Source of the DNA: an archaeon
GTDB taxonomy: Archaea > Asgardarchaeota > Hermodarchaeia > Hermodarchaeales > Hermodarchaeaceae
Direction: 5' to 3'
NCBI GenBank assembly: GCA_016550415.1
Contig: JABXGU010000091.1
Coordinates: 1-6,295, forward strand
DNA length: 6,295 nucleotides
Positions 1 through 3,800 of this stretch are shown piece after piece. The translations under genes were made by a program, and so were the position numbers. The notes beneath the pieces are model-generated. The model was given only the letters and a program-made list of their open reading frames with translations. It did not search any database and was not told the DNA's origin. Position 1 is the first letter of the stretch. Each line of letters starts with the position of its first letter.

Positions 1-58
1 ATTTGTCAACAGATATTATGAAGGAAGAGCAAAAAAATAAAAAACGCTACAACCATGG

Positions 59-75
59 TGTCGAAAAATTTTACA
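59..75 (+). promoter_or_regulatory. Putative upstream activator site 1
   Basis: TGTCGAAAAATTTTACA is the first of three copies of an imperfect TGT...ACA dyad (left half TGTCGA, right half TGTAAA read on the other strand, 5-bp spacer). The centre is about 339 bp upstream of the predicted sigma-54 transcription start. It is the most diverged of the three copies. The role as an enhancer-binding-protein site is inferred from dyad form, repetition and position. Confidence 0.55.
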
Positions 76-148
76 CTATGAATACTTATCATATCTTTTT
101 ATTTTACAAGTAATTATAAGATTTTTAAGAACAAAAAAGATCGAATAG

Positions 149-165
149 TGTCGAGAATCTTTACA
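149..165 (+). promoter_or_regulatory. Putative upstream activator site 2
   Basis: TGTCGAGAATCTTTACA is identical over all 17 bases to the copy at 231-247, although the flanking DNA has diverged. It begins 90 bp after copy 1 and 82 bp before copy 3, and lies about 249 bp upstream of the predicted start. Strict conservation of the 17-mer against diverged flanks supports a protein-binding site. Confidence 0.6.
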
Positions 166-230
166 GTTTCAATTTTCCCTTATTTTACAAGGAGTTAAGT
201 AGGTTTTTGGTAGCAAAAAAGACCGGATGG

Positions 231-247
231 TGTCGAGAATCTTTACA
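231..247 (+). promoter_or_regulatory. Putative upstream activator site 3
   Basis: An exact repeat of the 17-bp TGTCGA-N5-TTTACA element, nearest to the promoter with its centre about 167 bp upstream of the predicted start. This is within the usual distance of bacterial enhancer-binding-protein sites. PEP-CTERM systems commonly carry the PrsK/PrsR kinase-regulator pair, and PrsR belongs to the sigma-54 activator type, so it is the leading candidate ligand. That assignment is inference because no regulator gene is in the window. Confidence 0.6.
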
Positions 248-378
248 CTTTTCAGTTTTCCTTCATAACATTCGAGCGCGTAAAATATGGGAAGACCTAC
301 TCCAACAAAAATTTTATTACATTGTCATTGCTGGACTTATCTCGATGAGAAAAATTTAATTTACGAAAATTACGTATA

Positions 379-395
379 TTGGCGTGAATCTTGCT
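379..395 (+). promoter_or_regulatory. Sigma-54 (RpoN) -24/-12 promoter
   Basis: TTGGCGTGAATCTTGCT fits the sigma-54 consensus (TGGCAC-N5-TTGCW). GG at 381-382 and GC at 393-394 are separated by exactly 10 bases, and the -12 element TTGCT is perfect. The -24 element is TGGCGT rather than TGGCAC. Transcription is predicted to start near 406, which gives a leader of roughly 400 nt that includes the riboswitch. Sigma-54 promoters require an ATP-dependent activator, consistent with the three upstream sites. This is the only convincing promoter seen upstream of the gene. Confidence 0.82.
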
Positions 396-437
396 ATATA
401 AATTGAGAGGGTTTTTTGCTGTATAACTCAGTTGCTA

Positions 438-616
438 TTCTTTCTGTGTAAAGCCAAACCCATCGCAAGACGGGGACGGAAAGCCACGGGGCTCCGGATT
501 GGTGATTGGTGATTGGTGATTGGTGATTGGTGATTGTTGATTGTTGATTGTTGATTGTTGATTGAAAGAACCAGTCGTCAATCGTCAATCATCAATCCAA
601 AGTCGGCCGGGTTGCC
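438..616 (+). ncRNA. GEMM-I (cyclic di-GMP class I) riboswitch aptamer
   Basis: The invariant core is recognisable: CCAAACC (454-460), a hairpin CCCATC-GCAA-GACGGG (459-474, GNRA tetraloop 465-468, one A-C mismatch), then GGGACGGAAAGCC (473-485) and ACGGG. The 3' strand GCCGGGTTGCC (606-616) is also typical of this family. Using Vibrio Vc2 numbering, G20 is kept (453), A47 is 480 and the ligand-pairing C92 is 615, so the predicted ligand is c-di-GMP rather than 3',3'-cGAMP (which is linked to A20). The usual G21-C46 pair is replaced by C454-G479, a compensatory change. The base helix is weak: UUCUUU (438-443) with GGAGAA (618-623) is the best candidate. The variable second arm is enlarged by heptamer repeats. 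Confidence 0.85.
496..598 (+). repeat. Heptanucleotide repeats forming a 28-bp riboswitch arm
   Basis: Five ATTGGTG units (498-532) are followed by four ATTGTTG units (533-560) and a partial ATTG (561-564). After AAAGAA comes an arm with degenerate heptamers in the opposite orientation (571-598). Bases 496-523 pair with 571-598 over 28 consecutive positions: 22 Watson-Crick and 6 G-U pairs with no mismatch, leaving a 47-nt loop. The repeats permit alternative registers. The stem sits inside the variable arm of the GEMM-I aptamer, above a short GGCU/GGCC helix (490-493 with 605-608). Similar heptamer repeats are known as short tandem repeats in intergenic DNA of several bacterial groups. Confidence 0.9.
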
Positions 617-641
617 TGGAGAAGGTAGCCCGGCTTTTTTT
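606..641 (+). terminator. Intrinsic terminator, riboswitch expression platform
   Basis: GCCGGGTTGCC (606-616) pairs with GGTAGCCCGGC (624-634) to make an 11-bp stem with two G-U pairs and a 7-nt loop, followed directly by seven T residues (635-641). The 5' strand of the stem is the same segment the aptamer needs for its 3' strand, including the C92-equivalent at 615. The two structures exclude each other, so ligand-bound aptamer should prevent termination. The predicted logic is an ON switch: high c-di-GMP allows readthrough into the 1779-codon gene. Confidence 0.85.
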
Positions 642-681
642 ATGGCTGAGATGGTAGATGAAAGGAGGTGATGCCCCTATT

Positions 682-747
682 ATGTATCAAGCTAAAAGAA
701 AATTCGTTGAAAACTCATGTTTAGTAGAGGACAAGGTTGAAACCTGA
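682..747 (+). CDS. Possible 21-aa leader peptide
   Basis: A short frame starts with ATG at 682 (MYQAKRKFVE...) and ends at TGA 745-747. It follows AAAGGAGGTGAT (661-672), an extended perfect anti-16S match. The gap from GGAGG (664-668) to the ATG is 13 nt, longer than usual. The peptide is mostly polar and charged with one Cys, has no signal peptide, and is not recognised. It lies between the riboswitch terminator and the large gene, and its stop codon falls within the hairpin at 722-755, so translation could influence folding of the segment before the next start. It could equally be a chance frame, with the strong Shine-Dalgarno serving as a ribosome standby site. Confidence 0.35.
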   Translation: MYQAKRKFVENSCLVEDKVET

Positions 748-774
748 CTCTACTGCGCAATCGTGATGATTGCG
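722..774 (+). promoter_or_regulatory. Two consecutive hairpins before the main ribosome binding site
   Basis: Hairpin 1 pairs AGTAGAG (723-729) with CTCTACT (748-754), and an inner AGGT-TGAA-ACCT stem-loop (734-745) is stacked inside it. Hairpin 2 is a perfect CGCAATC-GTGAT-GATTGCG (756-774). They are adjacent, lie between the candidate leader ORF and the Shine-Dalgarno at 795-803, and lack a T-run, so they are not terminators. Roles in mRNA stability or translational coupling are possible; nothing in the sequence decides between them. Confidence 0.55.
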
Positions 775-809
775 TGACGTTACGAATTATATTCAGAGGA
801 GGTTGTATT

Positions 810-884
810 ATGATCAAAAGATGGATAATAACATTAGGTGTCAGTGTAGTATTGATAGCGGGAATCGTCGGATCGGCAGACGCA
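810..884 (+). other. N-terminal Sec signal peptide
   Basis: The 25-residue segment has a basic start (MIKRW), a hydrophobic core rich in Val, Ile and Leu, and a predicted signal peptidase I cut after SADA (Ala25). It agrees with the chosen start codon and with export of the PEP-CTERM module that follows. Confidence 0.9.
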
Positions 885-3800
885 TATACCGCTAGCGTGT
901 CGTATTTTTTCGAGGGCATCGATCTGGATACCGGGGAGGTCTATCTTGAACGGACAGTATTGGTCGTTTTTCAGGGAGAACCACCACAAGATATCGACGA
1001 GATTCTCAAGCCGTTGGTAGACTTTTACCTTAATTTCGCCGATCCCTTGATAGACTCTTACTTTGAGTTCGATCCCTCGGTAGACTTTTACTTCAAGTAT
1101 GATCCCACTGCGGGAATTTCTCTTGTATTTGTTCCTGATGATGATGACCCTACTCGGATTGTCGGGATGTCTCTGCTTAACATACCCTTCGAAGACGTTG
1201 ATTATAGTATGATGGGAAGTCTTCTTTTCGATGAGCTTTCCACTGTCTCCATAATCAATAACCCCACTTTGGCGCTCCTAACCGCAGATGAAAGATATTT
1301 CAAGATCGGCAACTTTGAACAGGAGGATTGGATGGAATGCTTCGAGGTCGAGGAAGTGATCCCTGAACCCTCGACACTTCTGCTCCTTGGGTTGGGATTG
1401 CTCGGTCTCGTGAGGATTGGAAAATGGAGAAAACACATAAAAAGAAGAATAAAAGGAACGCTAAAGCTCCTGCTCCTGACAGTGATTGCCGGAACGACAG
1501 GGGTGCTGTTAGCGGGCGGCGCACAGCCCGTTGCCGCTCAGGATAATGCCTGTGAAATTGACCTGCAAAACAACACCCACACCTGCGACACCGTACCGGC
1601 TATTAGCTTCATTTATGGCCCAACAGCCGGGACACTTGCTAATGAAGTCGTTATGAAGATCACGCTTGACCCCAACACCACTGGTTACACAAAAGCCCGC
1701 TTTGATATCGAATATGGAGGCGCGCCCGCTACCGGTGACTTTACGGTAAATATTGGTGACTCGCAATCGAATGGCGGCGGTGGCGGCGATAGCGGCCATC
1801 AGAGTAACGATGCCGAGATGGACATATACGGCACAACAATGAGGATCTATCCAAATGACGCTGGCGGCATTCCGCCCCTGTTGGAGAGAACGAACATTGT
1901 GACTGGAGGAACGACCCTTTCCCTGGATGTGAGTGATAACCGCTTAGTCTGGGATAATCACAGTGGGGAAGCAGGTCAGCTTGATTCGGAATATTTGTAT
2001 GCCCTTAAGGGTCAACCGGATTCGGAAGGGCCGGTCAATCATGATATCTACGCTGCTTTCAACCGATCCATTGGGAGCGCCGATCGCTATGGGGCTGGGG
2101 TGACAAAAGTGACAATCACGCTGAGCCAGAATCGATTTCTGTATGTTCATTTGGACGAGATTTTGGGTGATGCGAACGCTGAAAACGAATTGCTTCAATA
2201 TGTTGAAGAAAGAGACATCAATTGTTTACTCGTATATGGATTATATTGGATTTTGCCTGGCAGAGATTCAGAATTAGCCGCGTTTATTGCGAAAGCAAGA
2301 AATCATGGCATCGAAACTGTTACAGCTATCGGCGAAAAAGCCGCTTCTTTTGACAAAGTAGAAACCTATCATAATAACCACCCTGACGCGTCAGAACGAT
2401 TTGATGTCTATAACCTGGAATTTGAATATTGGATTGATAGGATGGTTGAGGATCGTGAGCCGCCTGATGGATATTATTGCAGAACATATCTTAAAAAAAA
2501 TGGATTCGCTTGCAACAGAGAGGGCGGTTTTGCCTTTTATCTCGAACAATTAGAGGGAATGAGAGCGTTAGCTGATGCATCCTCAGCTCCCATCCTGGTA
2601 GAAACTTATATAGACTGGCCTACACAGGAAGAAGCCGTCCAAATAGATGCATTGACCGATAGAGTGTTATTAGACGCCTATAAACCTGACCCGTATTCTA
2701 CCTTTGAGTATACGGAGGAAAGGCTGCAATATTTCGCTTCCAACTGTCAAACCACTGATATTTCGATTATTTTCGCGTCTAAGCCTGAGTTTATGCAAAC
2801 ATGGCTTGAGGACAATTGCATGAGACGCGCAGAACAGATTTACCGGGACGATTATGCAGCGGCAAGTGGAACATGGAAATCGTATATTAACCTCGTTGGC
2901 TTTACGTACTTCAAATACTCCTACGCGTTAGATGTTACGCTCGATTGTCAAAGCCCTAATGTGTGTGATAGCATTACAGATATCCCCAAAAAAACTGAGT
3001 GCGAAGCCTTAGTTGCGCTTTATAACAGCACCAACGGGGGGTATTGGCGTGTCAACAGGGGTTGGCTGGAGACAAACACACCTTGTAGTAGTTGGGCGGG
3101 AGTGGAGTGTAATGATGATGGGTATGTTACAGATCTCTTCTTGCCGTACAACCAACTGAGTGGGAGTATTCCGCCGGAGTTAGGCAACCTTGCTAAGTTG
3201 GAAGAACTCCGGCTGAAAAACAACCAACTAAGTGGGAATATTCCGCCGGAGTTAGACAACCTTACCAATCTGAAGGTACTCAGCCTGTTCTCCAACCAAC
3301 TGAATGGGAGTATTCCGTCGGAGTTAGGCAAGCTTGCTAAGTTGGAAGAACTCGGGCTGTCTGGCAATCAACTAAGAGGGAATATTCCGCCGGAGTTAGG
3401 CAAGCTTGCTAAGTTGGAAGAACTCTGGCTGTCTGGCAATCAACTAAGTGGGAATATTCCGCCGGAATTAGGCAACCTTGCTAAGTTGGAAGGACTCTGG
3501 CTGTCTAACAATCAACTGAGCGGAAACATTCCAGCGGAGTTAGACAACCTTACCAATCTGAAGGTACTCAACCTGTCCCTCAACCAACTGAGTGGGAGTA
3601 TTCCGCCGGAGTTAGGCAACCTTACCAATCTGAAGGTACTCAACCTGTCCTCCAACCAACTGAATGGGAGTATTCCGCCGGAGTTAGGCAAGCTTGCTAA
3701 GTTGGAAGAACTCTGGCTGAAAAACAACCAACTAAGTGGGAATATTCCGCCGGAGTTAGGCAACCTTGCTAAGTTGGAAGGACTCTGGCTGTCTGACAAT

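Larger units (their letters stand above)
1..378. other. AT-rich non-coding upstream region
   Basis: No supportable gene is seen. The stretch is AT-rich and contains three degenerate direct repeats of about 80-90 bp. Shared blocks are an A-run followed by GA(T/C)CG(A/G)A (133-145 and 215-226), the 17-bp TGTCGA...TTTACA element (three copies), a TTTTCC block (about 173-178 and 256-261) and ATTTTACAAG (101-110 and 182-191). The first copy is the most diverged. The segment 262-378 between the last repeat and the promoter shows no clear motif, and I could not find a convincing IHF site in it. The repeats are best read as an activator-binding array for the promoter at 379-395. Confidence 0.7.

Noticed and set aside
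242..270. Sigma-70 promoter using TTTACA (242-247) and ATAACA (265-270)
   Set aside because: The -10 match is weak, the other copies of TTTACA lack any -10 at that spacing, and the element is better explained as part of the repeated dyad. It cannot be fully excluded.
394..588. Minus-strand 64-aa frame rich in repeated NHQSPIT-like residues
   Set aside because: It is the reverse reading of the heptamer repeats and riboswitch. It has no ribosome binding site, and its composition is explained by the tandem repeats.
496..598. CRISPR array or insertion sequence for the heptamer region
   Set aside because: Units are only 7 bp with no spacers. No transposase, target duplication or terminal inverted repeats are seen.
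642..671. Eight-codon ATG frame right after the terminator
   Set aside because: It lacks a ribosome binding site and overlaps the Shine-Dalgarno at 661-672. Judged a chance frame.
774..809. GTG at 774 as the start of the large gene
   Set aside because: It lies at the end of a perfect hairpin with no Shine-Dalgarno, and it would add 12 residues before a clean signal peptide. ATG 810 has GGAGG at 7-nt spacing.
3020..3799. Minus-strand frames of 95-115 aa across the LRR region
   Set aside because: They are periodic shadows of the 72-bp LRR repeats with no independent coding signal.
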